Below are positions 27,851 to 37,092 of a stretch of DNA of 64,000 nt, one piece after another. The stretch's first letter is position 1. Each line of letters opens with the position of its first letter. The stretch comes from Lachnospiraceae bacterium UBA5899. GTDB taxonomy: Bacteria; Bacillota; Clostridia; Lachnospirales; Lachnospiraceae. Location: positions 124,001 through 188,000 of the forward strand of contig DJEL01000022.1 of NCBI GenBank assembly GCA_002432425.1, given 5' to 3'. The position numbers were made by a program, and so were the translations under genes. Under the pieces are notes generated by a model, which worked only from the letters and a program-made list of their open reading frames with translations, did not search any database and was not told the origin of the DNA.

Positions 27851-28609
27851 TTATGTGGCATTATGTAAGGATGCCATATAAGCGGTTGGAGTCTGGCCGT
27901 ATTTTTTTCGGAATAGCTGAATAAAATGGCTTTCATTGCAGAAGCAAAGGGTATAGCTTATTTCATTAACGGACATTCCGAGAACAAGCATATTTACCGC
28001 CTCGTTCATTTTCTGATTTAAAATGTATTGATGGACAGAAATACCGGTTTCCCTTTTGAAAGCCTGAGAGAGGTAATCCCGTGAAACATGGAGGCTTTTG
28101 GCAATGTCTGCGATTTTTAACCGGCTATGCAGATTGACATGTATCAGGTGGACACACTTGTTAATCAGAGAGCTGTAGCATTGGGGGATAGTGTTTTCCT
28201 TTACTCTTGCTGCCAGCTCTATTGCCTTCTCACATAAGTAATCAATGCATTCTTCCATTGTCTGAAGAAAATCTATTTCCTGAATATACCGGTCACTCAT
28301 CTGGTATGCTTCGCTTTCATCAAGACCGCCTAAAATGGCATAATGTATGGCAACCGCAATGGTAGCGACTGCCCAGTAATGGATTTCCCGGGAAGGATTG
28401 TCGGACATATGCCCGATGATAAGACCGGAATTCCGGTATCGGTTCAGGGCGGACTCTACGCCCTGTATATCCCCGTTTTTAATAGAATTAAACAGAAAAA
28501 TTTCGTAGCTGAAAGGGGTATGGGTTTTTCCCGTTTCTCTTGCGTCATATAAAAAATTCTTGGAAGAATTTAAAAATTCATATTCTATCTGTGCCTTATT
28601 TTTAGCCAT
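27851..28609 (-). CDS. AraC-family transcriptional regulator
   Basis: 252 aa. The last 100 residues hold two helix-turn-helices: RLKIADIAKSLHVSRDYLSQAFKRETG and MSVNEISYTLCFCNESHFIQLFRKKYGQTPTAY, the AraC signature. The N-terminal 145 residues are helical with no cupin motif visible. It is divergent from the GH3 glycosidase/GPH transporter pair and probably activates it in response to a plant glycan fragment. AAAGGAG precedes the ATG. Confidence 0.88.
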   Translation of the reverse strand: MAKNKAQIEYEFLNSSKNFLYDARETGKTHTPFSYEIFLFNSIKNGDIQGVESALNRYRNSGLIIGHMSDNPSREIHYWAVATIAVAIHYAILGGLDESEAYQMSDRYIQEIDFLQTMEECIDYLCEKAIELAARVKENTIPQCYSSLINKCVHLIHVNLHSRLKIADIAKSLHVSRDYLSQAFKRETGISVHQYILNQKMNEAVNMLVLGMSVNEISYTLCFCNESHFIQLFRKKYGQTPTAYMASLHNAT

Positions 28610-28758
28610 TTTGCAGAACTCCTTTCTACTATTTATTATATAAGAAATTTAATATATAACAACAGAAAAATGATATAGATGAGAAATGAGAGATGTTAAG
28701 TTGGTATTAAGAGAAACGAACACAAAGTTTGCGGATTGCGGAAAGGAATGGGGGTTTT

Positions 28759-31230
28759 ATGGCAAAAAATCCGGAGGAAATGTGCAGGCTTGTAACGGGA
28801 AAAGGGGCATGGCACATAGGAACTCTTCATGTTTCGGATGGACCGCACGGTGTGCGGGCACAGGAAGACGGGGCAAAAAACAACGACAGTTACGAAGCTA
28901 CCTGTTTTCCGACAGCCAGCAGCGCCGCCTGCTCCTGGGACAGAGAACTAATAGGGGAAATGGCGGAAGGCATAGCAGAGGAAGCAAAAGCGCTGGAAGT
29001 CTCGGTGATGCTGGGGCCGGGAGTGAATATAAAACGTTCTCCTCTTTGCGGAAGAAATTTTGAATATTATTCGGAAGACCCCTTTTTAGCGGGAGAACTG
29101 GCTGTTTCCTATGTACTTGCCATGCAGAAAAACGGGGTAGGTACTTCGTTAAAGCATTTTGCCGGCAACAGTCAGGAAACACACCGGATGACATCCAATT
29201 CCATGATTGATGACAGGGCTTTGCACGAAATTTATCTGTCTGCCTTTGAAAAAGTGGTAAAGGAAGCAAAACCGGCTACGGTCATGGCGGCATACAACTA
29301 TGTAAACGGCATTCCCGCATGTGAAAATTCACATCTTTTAACGGACATCCTCAGAAAAAAATGGGGATATGGTGGACTTGTCATGAGTGACTGGGGAGCA
29401 TGTGTGGATTTACCGGCATGTTTGTCAGCGGGAATGGACGTGGAAATGCCGGATAGCTGCGGCAATCATTTTAAGGATGTAACGGAAGCATTAAAAAATG
29501 GGCGGCTTTCCGAAAAAACACTGGAATGTGCGGTAAACAGAATTGAAGCATTGGAGGAAATCTACGGAAAAAACGGACCTGCGGACAAAAGAAACACGGA
29601 TAAGGGAAATAAGGACAAGGAAAACACGGGCATAGAAAGTACGGAAACAGAGAGTACGGACAAGGGAAGCACGGGCATAGAAAGTACGGAAACAGAGAGT
29701 ACGGACAAGGGAAACACAGGCAAAGGAAAAAAGGTCCCCGAATGTATAAGAACGAAAAACCACAATTTGGCGCGAAAAATAGAGGAAGAAAGCGCCGTGC
29801 TTCTTAAAAATGAAGATTTCCTGCCTTTATCTAAGGAAAAGGAAATTGTGATAATAGGAGGTCTGGCGGAAAACCCCAGAATTCAGGGAGGCGGCAGCAG
29901 TCATATTCATACGGAAAGAGTAAAATCCTTTGTAGAGCAGTTTCAGAACAAGGGTATCAAAGTGTATTTTGCCAAAGGTTACCGGAATTCTTCGCTGAAA
30001 AGGATACCTGCGTTAGAAAAAGAGGCAAAGGAACTGGTTGCAGAGGCAAAAGAAAAGGGCATGCCGGTATTATTTTTCGGAGGCCTTACGGATATTGCAG
30101 AAGGAGAAGGCTACGACAGGGAAAGCTTTGAATTGCCTGTAAATCAAACAGTTTTATTGGAGCAGCTGTTAAAAATAAACAATAATATCGGTTTTATTTC
30201 TATCGGCGGTGCTCCTTATAATATGGATTTACCTTCCGGATGCAAGGCATTGCTGCAGTTATATCTGGGAGGAGAAGCGGCAGCCGACGCCTGTGTAAGG
30301 CTTGTACTGGGAGAAGCAAATCCGTCCGGCAAGCTGGCAGAAAGCATTCCTTATCGGGAAACGGATGTACCGAGTTACGGAAATTTCGGAAAGCAGGGAG
30401 AACAGAAGCGGCATCCGGATGAAGTGGAATACCGGGAAAGTATATTTGTAGGATATCGGTACTACGATACCTTCCGTATCCCTGTCCGCTATTGTTTCGG
30501 ACATGGACTGAGCTATACCCGTTTCACCTATTCGGATTTGCAGATTTGTAAAACAGAAGGTTTCAATTATAAAGTTGCCTATTGTGTAGAGAATACGGGT
30601 ACCTGTGCAGGGCAGGAGATTTCGCAGGTATATGTGAAAAATCCTGCTGCCGGCGCATTCCGGGCGGTCAGGGAATTAAGAGGGTTTGCCAAAACAAGGT
30701 TAAATCCCGGTGAAAAAAAGAAAGTGGAAATAACACTGGACAGCCGGGCATTCTCGGTGTATCAGGACTCGGAATTTCAGGTAATCGGCGGGACATATGA
30801 AATTCAGGTGGGAGCTTCCCTGCAGGACATCCGCCTTACGGGAGAGGCAGAAGTAGAAGGGACTGCCGTAAAAAGTATTTTATTCGCAGACACGCCGGTA
30901 CCTCTTTCCGAGAAGGATTTTAACCTTGTTTATACTTACCCGCATACCCATTTTTCGGACATGCGCCCGGGGGAATTTACAACAAAAAATTCTCTCATGC
31001 AGATGCGGCCGTATTCACGGCTGGCAAGAAAGTGGATTTGTATAGGAAAACTGGCTGTCCGACTTATGTATTTCCCGAAACCGTTGAAAGACCCGGAAGT
31101 GCGTATGATGCTGGAGGGCATACTGGAAGGAAATTTAGACAGTGTCTGCAACCAGAGCGGCGGTCTGATAAAACACAAAACCATTATAAAAATAGTAAAT
31201 TCAGCGAACAGGGGGAAAAAACATGAATGA
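28759..31230 (+). CDS. Glycoside hydrolase family 3 beta-glycosidase
   Basis: About 823 aa, cytoplasmic. The start at 28759 is chosen for the G-rich site GGGGG four bases upstream. Domain 1 has VSDGPHG, GPGVNIKRSPLCGRNFEYYSEDP, KHFAGNSQETHR and the nucleophile in VMSDWGA. A hydrophilic Thr/Glu/Ser/Lys/Asp linker of about 60 residues, made of a 15-residue repeat, separates it from domain 2 (ESAVLLKNEDFLPL, GGGSSH). A fibronectin III-like domain (VAYCVENTGTCAGQEISQVYVK, RELRGFAKTRLNPGEKKKV) follows. It hydrolyses beta-glucosides or related oligosaccharides, probably those imported by the GPH transporter whose ATG overlaps its stop by 8 bp. Confidence 0.9.
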   Translation: MAKNPEEMCRLVTGKGAWHIGTLHVSDGPHGVRAQEDGAKNNDSYEATCFPTASSAACSWDRELIGEMAEGIAEEAKALEVSVMLGPGVNIKRSPLCGRNFEYYSEDPFLAGELAVSYVLAMQKNGVGTSLKHFAGNSQETHRMTSNSMIDDRALHEIYLSAFEKVVKEAKPATVMAAYNYVNGIPACENSHLLTDILRKKWGYGGLVMSDWGACVDLPACLSAGMDVEMPDSCGNHFKDVTEALKNGRLSEKTLECAVNRIEALEEIYGKNGPADKRNTDKGNKDKENTGIESTETESTDKGSTGIESTETESTDKGNTGKGKKVPECIRTKNHNLARKIEEESAVLLKNEDFLPLSKEKEIVIIGGLAENPRIQGGGSSHIHTERVKSFVEQFQNKGIKVYFAKGYRNSSLKRIPALEKEAKELVAEAKEKGMPVLFFGGLTDIAEGEGYDRESFELPVNQTVLLEQLLKINNNIGFISIGGAPYNMDLPSGCKALLQLYLGGEAAADACVRLVLGEANPSGKLAESIPYRETDVPSYGNFGKQGEQKRHPDEVEYRESIFVGYRYYDTFRIPVRYCFGHGLSYTRFTYSDLQICKTEGFNYKVAYCVENTGTCAGQEISQVYVKNPAAGAFRAVRELRGFAKTRLNPGEKKKVEITLDSRAFSVYQDSEFQVIGGTYEIQVGASLQDIRLTGEAEVEGTAVKSILFADTPVPLSEKDFNLVYTYPHTHFSDMRPGEFTTKNSLMQMRPYSRLARKWICIGKLAVRLMYFPKPLKDPEVRMMLEGILEGNLDSVCNQSGGLIKHKTIIKIVNSANRGKKHE
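29625..29714 (+). repeat. Two 45-bp tandem units inside the GH3 gene
   Basis: Units 29625-29669 and 29670-29714 are almost identical and encode TGIESTETESTDKG(S/N); a shortened third copy follows. The unit is 15 codons, so expansion or contraction keeps the frame. Confidence 0.9.
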
Positions 31231-32647
31231 GAAATTAGATGCAAGAACAAAATGGAGTTATTGTATAGGTGCGACCGGAAGAGACGCCGCCTATGCATTG
31301 GTGAGCATGTATCTGATTTTGTATGTGCAATATACCATGAACTTGACCGGTGCGCAGTTTGCGGTGATAAGCGGAGCCATGATTGTGTGCATGGTATGGG
31401 ATGCCGTAAATGACCTTTTAATGGGTATCATTATTGAAAATACCCATTTCAAAATGGGGAAATTCAAGCCGTGGATATTGATAGGCTCCCTGACAAATGC
31501 GGTGGTGATTGTGTGTCTGTTTACTATCCGTCCCAGCGGATGGGGATTTGTGTTATTTTACAGTCTTTTCTATCTTTTATGGGGAATGACTTACACGATG
31601 AACGACATTGCCTACTGGGGAGTTCTGCCTTCTTTAAGCTCCGACCCGGGAACAAGGGACTCACTGGTAACGATTATGAGCATTTTCGTCTGCATCGGTC
31701 AGTTTTCCGTTGCCGGTGTTGTACCGGTTGTAATAGCGGGAAATGCCGTAACGGCGTACCGGGTAGTAGCGCTTGTGGTAGCACTTGCCCTTGTGGCATT
31801 TCAGATGCTGACCGCCTTTGGTATAAAAGAAAGAAACAGGGGCGAACAGAAGGAAAAATTGTCATTAAAGGATATGTATCACATTTTTGCCCGGAATGAC
31901 CAGTTGGTGGCAGCAGGCATAGCTTCTATTTTCTTTAACATTACAAACAATATCCTGATTATCTTTGGTGTAAATTTCTTCTATATAGAATATGGCTATT
32001 CGGAAAGCGGCAATCTGGTATTTTACTTCACGGTAATGTATGGGTTGGGAATGCTTATTTCACAGGCAAGTTATGCTTTTCTGGCAAAACATTTTTCCAG
32101 AAAAAAGATACTGAAAGTTTGCTTTGCGGTTCTTTTAGCAGGGTATGCGTGCTTTATGGGCTTTGGTTACATTCTTCCTAAAAATGTCATTCTGCTGAAT
32201 GCAATCGGGTTTGTTATCTTTTTCTTCCAGGGTCTTATGAACCTTGTAATAGTCGTTATGATTAACAATACCATTGAATATGATGAGGTTAAATCTCATG
32301 AAAGACACGACTCCGTTATATCGGCAGTCCGTTCTTTCAGTGTCAAACTGGCAGGCGGCATCAATCAGGGATTGTCTACACTGGTGCTTATTGTAAGCGG
32401 TATATATGCCAAAAGCCAGAGCATCAGCGCCTTGGAAATAGAGGTAAACAAGGGACAGCTTTCCAGCGAAGAGGCTTTGGTTCAGGCAAATCATTATATT
32501 ACGGAAATATCTGCTACTCAGGGACTCATGTTCCGGATAGGAATGGTTCTTATACCTGTGCTCGCTTTAATTGTTTCCTATGTAGTTATTCAGAAAAAAT
32601 ATCATATTGATGAGGCTGAATATGAAAAACTGCTTCAACAAAAGTAA
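31223..32647 (+). CDS. GPH-family sugar:cation symporter (MFS)
   Basis: 474 aa with twelve predicted membrane helices. The N-terminus KWSYCIGATGRDAAYALVSMYLILYVQYTMNLT and the conserved WDAVNDLLMGIIIENTHFKMGKFKPWILIG match glycoside-pentoside-hexuronide symporters (MelB/XynP/YicJ). It imports a glycoside with Na+ or H+. The 8-bp overlap with the GH3 gene indicates that both act on the same substrate. Confidence 0.9.
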   Translation: MNEKLDARTKWSYCIGATGRDAAYALVSMYLILYVQYTMNLTGAQFAVISGAMIVCMVWDAVNDLLMGIIIENTHFKMGKFKPWILIGSLTNAVVIVCLFTIRPSGWGFVLFYSLFYLLWGMTYTMNDIAYWGVLPSLSSDPGTRDSLVTIMSIFVCIGQFSVAGVVPVVIAGNAVTAYRVVALVVALALVAFQMLTAFGIKERNRGEQKEKLSLKDMYHIFARNDQLVAAGIASIFFNITNNILIIFGVNFFYIEYGYSESGNLVFYFTVMYGLGMLISQASYAFLAKHFSRKKILKVCFAVLLAGYACFMGFGYILPKNVILLNAIGFVIFFFQGLMNLVIVVMINNTIEYDEVKSHERHDSVISAVRSFSVKLAGGINQGLSTLVLIVSGIYAKSQSISALEIEVNKGQLSSEEALVQANHYITEISATQGLMFRIGMVLIPVLALIVSYVVIQKKYHIDEAEYEKLLQQK

Positions 32648-32666
32648 ATATGCCTATAATTATAGG

Positions 32667-32709
32667 AAGAACCCTGAAAGCACCGGCTTCGGGGTTCTTT
32701 CTTTTTTGG
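32667..32709 (+). terminator. Rho-independent terminator of the GH3-transporter operon
   Basis: AGAACCC (32668) pairs with GGGTTCT (32692) around a loop containing a second short pairing, followed by TTCTTTCTTTTTT. It lies 20 bp after the transporter stop. Confidence 0.85.
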
Positions 32710-32814
32710 GCAGGTTGTATTATAATGGGTCAAAACCATGAAAAAGGGGCGAAGCCGTAAAACTGCAACGACAGAAACCCTGAATTTGCAGGTAAATGAG
32801 AGGATTGAGATTGT

Positions 32815-33441
32815 ATGAATGAGAACATGAGAAAACGAAACGAAGCTTTGGCGCAGACCGTTATCAAAGGTCTGCAGTCCCGCAACATGACGGGGCATTA
32901 TGCGGAAAATAAGGAAGAAGCGCTGAAAAAAGCGCTGGAACTGATACCGGAAGAAAGCACCATTGCCATGGGCGGCTGCATGAGCGCCCATGAAATCGGA
33001 CTGATTGAAGCACTGGAAAAAGGCAACTATCATTATCTGGACCGCGACAAAATGGATGCAAGGGAAGGACTTCTGGCAGCATATGACGCGGATATCTTTC
33101 TTTCCAGCGCCAATGCCATGACAAACGACGGCATTTTAGTGAATATTGACGGCAATTCCAACCGGGTTTCCTGTATTGCGCAGGGTCCGAAGAAAGTTAT
33201 TTTTATTGTGGGCATGAATAAGGTCTGCGACGATTTGGACAGCGCCATGAAGCGTGCCAGAAACGTAGCGGCGCCCGCCAACGCCCAGAGATTTCCGGTG
33301 AAAACACCCTGTAAGGAAACCGGCAGATGCTACGACTGCAAGTCCCCGGACACCATCTGCTGCCAGTTTTTGATAACGAGATACTCCCGCCACACGGACA
33401 GAATACATGTTATTCTGGTAAACGACAGTCTGGGATTTTAA
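32815..33441 (+). CDS. LUD-domain protein (LutC/DUF162 family)
   Basis: 208 aa. GGCMSAHEIGLIEAL, SANAMTNDGILVNIDGNSNRVSCIAQGPKKVIFIVGMNKV and a C-terminal Cys-rich segment (CKETGRCYDCKSPDTICC) fit the stand-alone LUD-domain proteins of Clostridia. LutC takes part in lactate oxidation with LutA and LutB, but neither partner is here, so the physiological role is unknown. The Cys cluster could bind a metal or an iron-sulfur centre. It precedes the Fur-type gene by 113 bp but has its own upstream region. Confidence 0.8.
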   Translation: MNENMRKRNEALAQTVIKGLQSRNMTGHYAENKEEALKKALELIPEESTIAMGGCMSAHEIGLIEALEKGNYHYLDRDKMDAREGLLAAYDADIFLSSANAMTNDGILVNIDGNSNRVSCIAQGPKKVIFIVGMNKVCDDLDSAMKRARNVAAPANAQRFPVKTPCKETGRCYDCKSPDTICCQFLITRYSRHTDRIHVILVNDSLGF

Positions 33442-33470
33442 AAGACGGCATTTGGAAAATAGACAGAAGC

Positions 33471-33538
33471 AATTTGAAAATTATTTTCAAATTCTGTTGA
33501 CAAATAAAAATTTTGCTGTAAAATGAAAATGGTTTTCA
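33471..33538 (+). promoter_or_regulatory. Promoter of the zinc-uptake operon with two Fur/Zur-type boxes
   Basis: A perfect 23-bp palindrome AATTTGAAAAT-T-ATTTTCAAATT (33471-33493) precedes TTGACA (33497-33502), a 16-bp spacer and TAAAAT (33519-33524). A second box TGAAAATGGTTTTCA (33524-33538) covers the start-site region. The boxes share the core TGAAAAT(N)RTTTTCA, so a Fur-family repressor, most simply the one encoded next, would block the promoter from both sides. Confidence 0.8.
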
Positions 33539-33554
33539 AATTGGAGGGGTCAGT

Positions 33555-34007
33555 TTGGTAAAAGGACAGTATAAAACAAAGCAAATGACAGAATTGCTTG
33601 CCTATCTGGAAAAAAATCAAGGTAATCATGTTACGGTCAGTGACATATGTGAATATTTTGAAGCCAGGGGAACCGCAATCGGGACAACGACTGTGTACCG
33701 GCATCTGGAAAAAATGGTTCGGGAAGGTATGGTTACTAAATACGTGATAGACGGAACAAGCAGTGCCTGCTTTGAATACATCGGTGAAAACAATCCGGAA
33801 TCAAATACAGTCTGTTACCATTGCAAATGTGAAAAATGTGGAAAACTGATACACCTGCAATGCGGGGAAGTGGAAAACTTAAGGAAGCATGTAATGGAGC
33901 ATCACGGATTTCAGATTAATTCATCAAGAACTGTTTTCTATGGAATTTGCGATGAATGCAGAAATGCAGAATTAAAAGAAATTACAGAATTAAAGGAAAT
34001 TACATAA
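33555..34007 (+). CDS. Fur-family metal-responsive repressor, probably Zur
   Basis: 150 aa. A winged helix (VTVSDICEYFEARGTAIGTTTVYRHLEKMVREGMVTKYV) is followed by a dimer/metal domain with CYHCKCEKCGKLIHLQC, HVMEHHGF and CDEC; the CxxC pairs form the structural zinc site. The start is a TTG at 33555 with GGAGGGG seven bases upstream. Because it heads a ZnuABC-type operon and lies directly under two Fur-type boxes, a zinc-sensing role fits best; PerR or Fur cannot be excluded. The C-terminus carries an ELKEIT direct repeat. Confidence 0.85.
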   Translation: MVKGQYKTKQMTELLAYLEKNQGNHVTVSDICEYFEARGTAIGTTTVYRHLEKMVREGMVTKYVIDGTSSACFEYIGENNPESNTVCYHCKCEKCGKLIHLQCGEVENLRKHVMEHHGFQINSSRTVFYGICDECRNAELKEITELKEIT

Positions 34008-34036
34008 TACAGAATAAAAAGAAGGAGGCGATGATA

Positions 34037-34327
34037 ATGAACAGAAAGAAAAGTGCGGTTTTTATCTGCATAATCTTTTTATTTGTTACATTTGCTTCCC
34101 TTTTTTATATTGCCGGGGAAGAAAACCACGATTGTACGGGCGAAGACTGCCCGGTCTGCGCCTGTGTTCATCAGGCAGAACAGACGTTGCGGAACATCGG
34201 AACCGGAAAAATCGTAACCCCGTTCGTGGGTACGTTTATGGCAGAGAGCGGAATTCTTCTTGCTCTTCCTGTTCTTTATCTTTGTTTCACATCACTTGTA
34301 AATCAAAAAGTACGGTTGAATGATTGA
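34037..34327 (+). CDS. Small membrane protein with Cys/His-rich exposed segment, zinc-operon associated
   Basis: 96 aa from ATG 34037, eight bases after GAAGGAGG. An N-terminal membrane helix (SAVFICIIFLFVTFASLFYIA) is followed by the exposed motif ENHDCTGEDCPVCACVHQAEQTL and a second helix near the C-terminus (GILLALPVLYLCFTSLV). One His and four Cys within 20 residues could bind zinc. It is cotranscribed between the Fur-type repressor and the zinc-binding lipoprotein. I know no named family for it. Confidence 0.65.
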   Translation: MNRKKSAVFICIIFLFVTFASLFYIAGEENHDCTGEDCPVCACVHQAEQTLRNIGTGKIVTPFVGTFMAESGILLALPVLYLCFTSLVNQKVRLND

Positions 34328-34345
34328 ATAAAACTTCCGTGAGGA

Positions 34346-34375
34346 AAGGTATGCAAGGTCATACCTTCTGTTTTT
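34346..34375 (+). terminator. Terminator or attenuator before the znuA-like gene
   Basis: AAGGTATG-CAAGGT-CATACCTT, a perfect 8-bp stem with a 6-nt loop, is followed by CTGTTTTTGT. It is inside the apparent operon, 35 bp before the next gene, so it may reduce rather than stop transcription. Confidence 0.65.
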
Positions 34376-34409
34376 GTATCTATTTTTAGAATAATCGGAG
34401 GTTTTATTT

Positions 34410-35504
34410 ATGAAAAAATTAATATCTGTTTTATTGGCAGCAGTAATGGTGGCATTTTGTTTTGCTGCCTGCGGTCAGAAAAAAACCGTTGTTCCGGAAG
34501 AAACCAAGGCTGTTTCCGGCGAAACATCATCAGAAAGTTCCCAGAATAACGAGAATACTCCCAAAGATAAAATAAAGGTTGTTACTACAATATTCCCGGA
34601 GTACGACTGGGTTTGCCAGATTGCCGGTGAGGAAGCATCCAATCTTGACATTACCATGCTTCTTGATAACGGCGTGGATTTACACAGCTACCAGCCTACG
34701 GCAGATGACATTATGAAAATTTCGGATTGTGACCTTTTTGTTTATGTAGGAGGGGAATCCGATGAATGGGTGGAAGATGCACTCAAGGAAGCCGTAAATA
34801 AAGACATGAAGGTTATAAATCTTCTCGAAGTTCTCGGTGATTCCGTAAAAAACGAAGAAGTAGTGGAAGGTATGCAGGAAGAGGAGCATGAACACGAAGA
34901 GGACATGGAAGAGGAGCATGAGGATGAACATGAAGATGAGGACGAACACGAGCACGAGCACGAAGAAGAAAAGGACGAGCACGTATGGCTGTCCCTGAAG
35001 AATGCAAAGACTCTGGTTGGTGCGCTTTCCGATGCACTGCAGGAGATTGACCCTGAAAACAAGGACGTTTATACCGCCAATGCGGCTGCCTATGTGGGAA
35101 AGCTTTCCGATCTGGATAAAGAATATCAGGAAGCAGTAGATAATGCATCACAGAAAACCGTTTTATTCGGTGACCGTTTCCCGTTCCGCTATCTGGTGGA
35201 TGATTACGGTCTGAGCTACTACGCCGCTTTTGTGGGCTGCTCCGCCGAAACCGAAGCCAGCTTTGAAACGATAACCTTCCTGGCACAGAAAGTAGACGAG
35301 CTCGGTCTGAAATCTGTATTAACCATCGAAAAATCGGACGGAAAAATCGCAAAGACCATTATTGAGAATACGAAGGATAAAAACCAGACTGTTCTGGCAA
35401 TGGATTCCATGCAGTCAACTACATCGGAAGATGTTAAAAACGGAACCACATACCTTTCCGTTATGGAAAGCAATCTGGAAGTTCTGAAGAAAGCATTACA
35501 GTAA
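34410..35504 (+). CDS. znuA: Zinc ABC transporter substrate-binding lipoprotein (ZnuA/AdcA family)
   Basis: 364 aa. A lipoprotein signal ends in FAAC (Cys21). The cluster A-1 fold begins KIKVVTTIFPEYDWVCQIAGE; LHSYQPTADD carries the first metal His. A very acidic His-rich loop (about residues 152-190, with many HE/EH/DEH repeats) precedes HVWLS, the second metal His. GDRFPFRYLVDDYGLSYYAAF and SAETEAS supply the later part. The His-rich loop is characteristic of zinc rather than manganese binders. It is followed 12 bp later by the ATPase gene. Confidence 0.9.
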   Translation: MKKLISVLLAAVMVAFCFAACGQKKTVVPEETKAVSGETSSESSQNNENTPKDKIKVVTTIFPEYDWVCQIAGEEASNLDITMLLDNGVDLHSYQPTADDIMKISDCDLFVYVGGESDEWVEDALKEAVNKDMKVINLLEVLGDSVKNEEVVEGMQEEEHEHEEDMEEEHEDEHEDEDEHEHEHEEEKDEHVWLSLKNAKTLVGALSDALQEIDPENKDVYTANAAAYVGKLSDLDKEYQEAVDNASQKTVLFGDRFPFRYLVDDYGLSYYAAFVGCSAETEASFETITFLAQKVDELGLKSVLTIEKSDGKIAKTIIENTKDKNQTVLAMDSMQSTTSEDVKNGTTYLSVMESNLEVLKKALQ

Positions 35505-35516
35505 GGAGGTATCCCC

Positions 35517-36230
35517 ATGCCATATATTTCCGGCAGTCATTTATCCATAGGATACGAAGGAAAAGAAATTCTGACAGATATCAGCTTTAAGGTGGAAAGA
35601 GGTGATTATCTTTACATTGTCGGAGAAAACGGTTCCGGAAAATCCACACTGATGAAAACCATTCTGGGTCTGCTGACGCCTTTGAAGGGAGAAATCATTC
35701 TGGGTGACGGGCTTAAGAAGGATGAAATCGGTTATCTTTCGCAACAGACACCGGTGCAAAGGGATTTCCCGGCATCCGTAAAGGAAATAGTACTTTCGGG
35801 CTGCCAGGGACGTATGGGGTGGCGTCCGTTTTATACAAAGGAAGAAAAGGCTCTTGCAGAAGAAAATATGCAGTTTATGCATGTCGCAGAACTTGAAAAA
35901 AGATGCTTCCGCGAGTTGTCCGGCGGCCAGCAGCAGAGAGTTCTGCTGGCAAGAGCCCTTTGTGCAACGAAAAAACTCCTTCTTCTGGACGAACCGGTAT
36001 CCGGTCTGGACCCTAAAGTAACGGAGGAAATGTATCAGCTTATTGAGCGGCTGAACCGGGAAAACCGTATTACGGTGATTATGATATCCCATGACATAAG
36101 AGCCGCAGTTACTTATGCCAGTCATATTTTGTTTATAGGAAAAAATATTTTTTACGGAACAAAAGAAGACTACCTGAAAAATACGGAAGGAAAGGGCTTT
36201 TTCGGAGCAGAGGAGGTGCACCATGAGTGA
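35517..36230 (+). CDS. znuC: Zinc ABC transporter ATP-binding protein
   Basis: 237 aa. Walker A GENGSGKST (residues 36-44), Q-loop YLSQQTPVQRDFPASV, signature LSGGQQQR (about 138-145), Walker B LLLLDEP and the switch His in ISHD are all present. The QQTPVQRDFP region resembles ZnuC/AdcC/MntB ATPases. It overlaps the permease gene by 8 bp. Confidence 0.92.
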   Translation: MPYISGSHLSIGYEGKEILTDISFKVERGDYLYIVGENGSGKSTLMKTILGLLTPLKGEIILGDGLKKDEIGYLSQQTPVQRDFPASVKEIVLSGCQGRMGWRPFYTKEEKALAEENMQFMHVAELEKRCFRELSGGQQQRVLLARALCATKKLLLLDEPVSGLDPKVTEEMYQLIERLNRENRITVIMISHDIRAAVTYASHILFIGKNIFYGTKEDYLKNTEGKGFFGAEEVHHE

Positions 36231-37071
36231 GATGATAAGCAAATTGAGTATGTATTTCCAATATCCGTTTGTAAGATATGCCATGATTGTAGGAATTCTG
36301 ATAGCTCTTTGCTCCTCCCTGCTGGGAGTTACCCTTGTTTTGAAGAGATTTTCCTTTATCGGAGACGGTTTGTCCCACGTAGCTTTTGGAGCAATGGCGG
36401 TGGCATCGGTTCTTAATCTGACAAATAATATGCTCTTCATATTGCCGGTTACGGTTCTGTGTGCCGTTTTATTGCTGCGGACGGGGCAGAACACAAAAAT
36501 AAAAGGGGATGCGGCGATTGCCATGATATCGGTAGGTGCACTGGCTATTGGGTATCTGCTTATGAATATTTTTGCAACCGGTCCGAATTTATCCGGTGAT
36601 GTATGCAGCACTTTGTTTGGCTCAACCTCCATTCTGACCCTGACGCAGGGACAGGTGGTGTTGTGCTGTGTGCTGTCGGTCATAGTAGTTATCGTTTATG
36701 TTTTGTTTTATCATAAAATTTTCTGCGTTACTTTTGATGAAAATTTTGCAAAAGCAACGGGAATGAAAACAGATTTATATAATCTGCTGATTGCTGTAAT
36801 TACGGCGGTTATTATAGTTCTCGCCATGAATCTGGTAGGTTCCCTGCTCATTTCGGCGCTTGTTATATTTCCTGCCCTGTCGGCAATGCGGATATTCCGT
36901 ACTTTTTTCCGCGTAACCGTGTGTGCTGTGTGTCTGTCGGTTTTCTGCGCGGTTGTAGGTATTCTGCTGTCCATTCTGGCGGGAACTCCGGTAGGCTCCA
37001 CTATTGTTGCCGTTGATATAGCCGCTTTTCTGGTAAGCTGTCTTGCAGGCAGAATAGCGGGTAAGTCGTAA
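36223..37071 (+). CDS. znuB: Zinc ABC transporter permease
   Basis: 282 aa with eight or nine hydrophobic helices and the ABC-3 family sequence SLLGVTLVLKRFSFIGDGLSHVAFGAMAVA near the N-terminus. It forms the membrane channel for zinc import together with the two preceding products. It overlaps the ATPase gene by 8 bp. Confidence 0.92.
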   Translation: MSEMISKLSMYFQYPFVRYAMIVGILIALCSSLLGVTLVLKRFSFIGDGLSHVAFGAMAVASVLNLTNNMLFILPVTVLCAVLLLRTGQNTKIKGDAAIAMISVGALAIGYLLMNIFATGPNLSGDVCSTLFGSTSILTLTQGQVVLCCVLSVIVVIVYVLFYHKIFCVTFDENFAKATGMKTDLYNLLIAVITAVIIVLAMNLVGSLLISALVIFPALSAMRIFRTFFRVTVCAVCLSVFCAVVGILLSILAGTPVGSTIVAVDIAAFLVSCLAGRIAGKS

Positions 37072-37092
37072 AAAAGAAAAAGAGGTGGACAT

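Noticed and set aside
35541..36683. 380-codon minus-strand open frame across znuC and znuB
   Set aside because: Antisense to two genes with complete ABC motifs; its translation shows no domain and no start signal.
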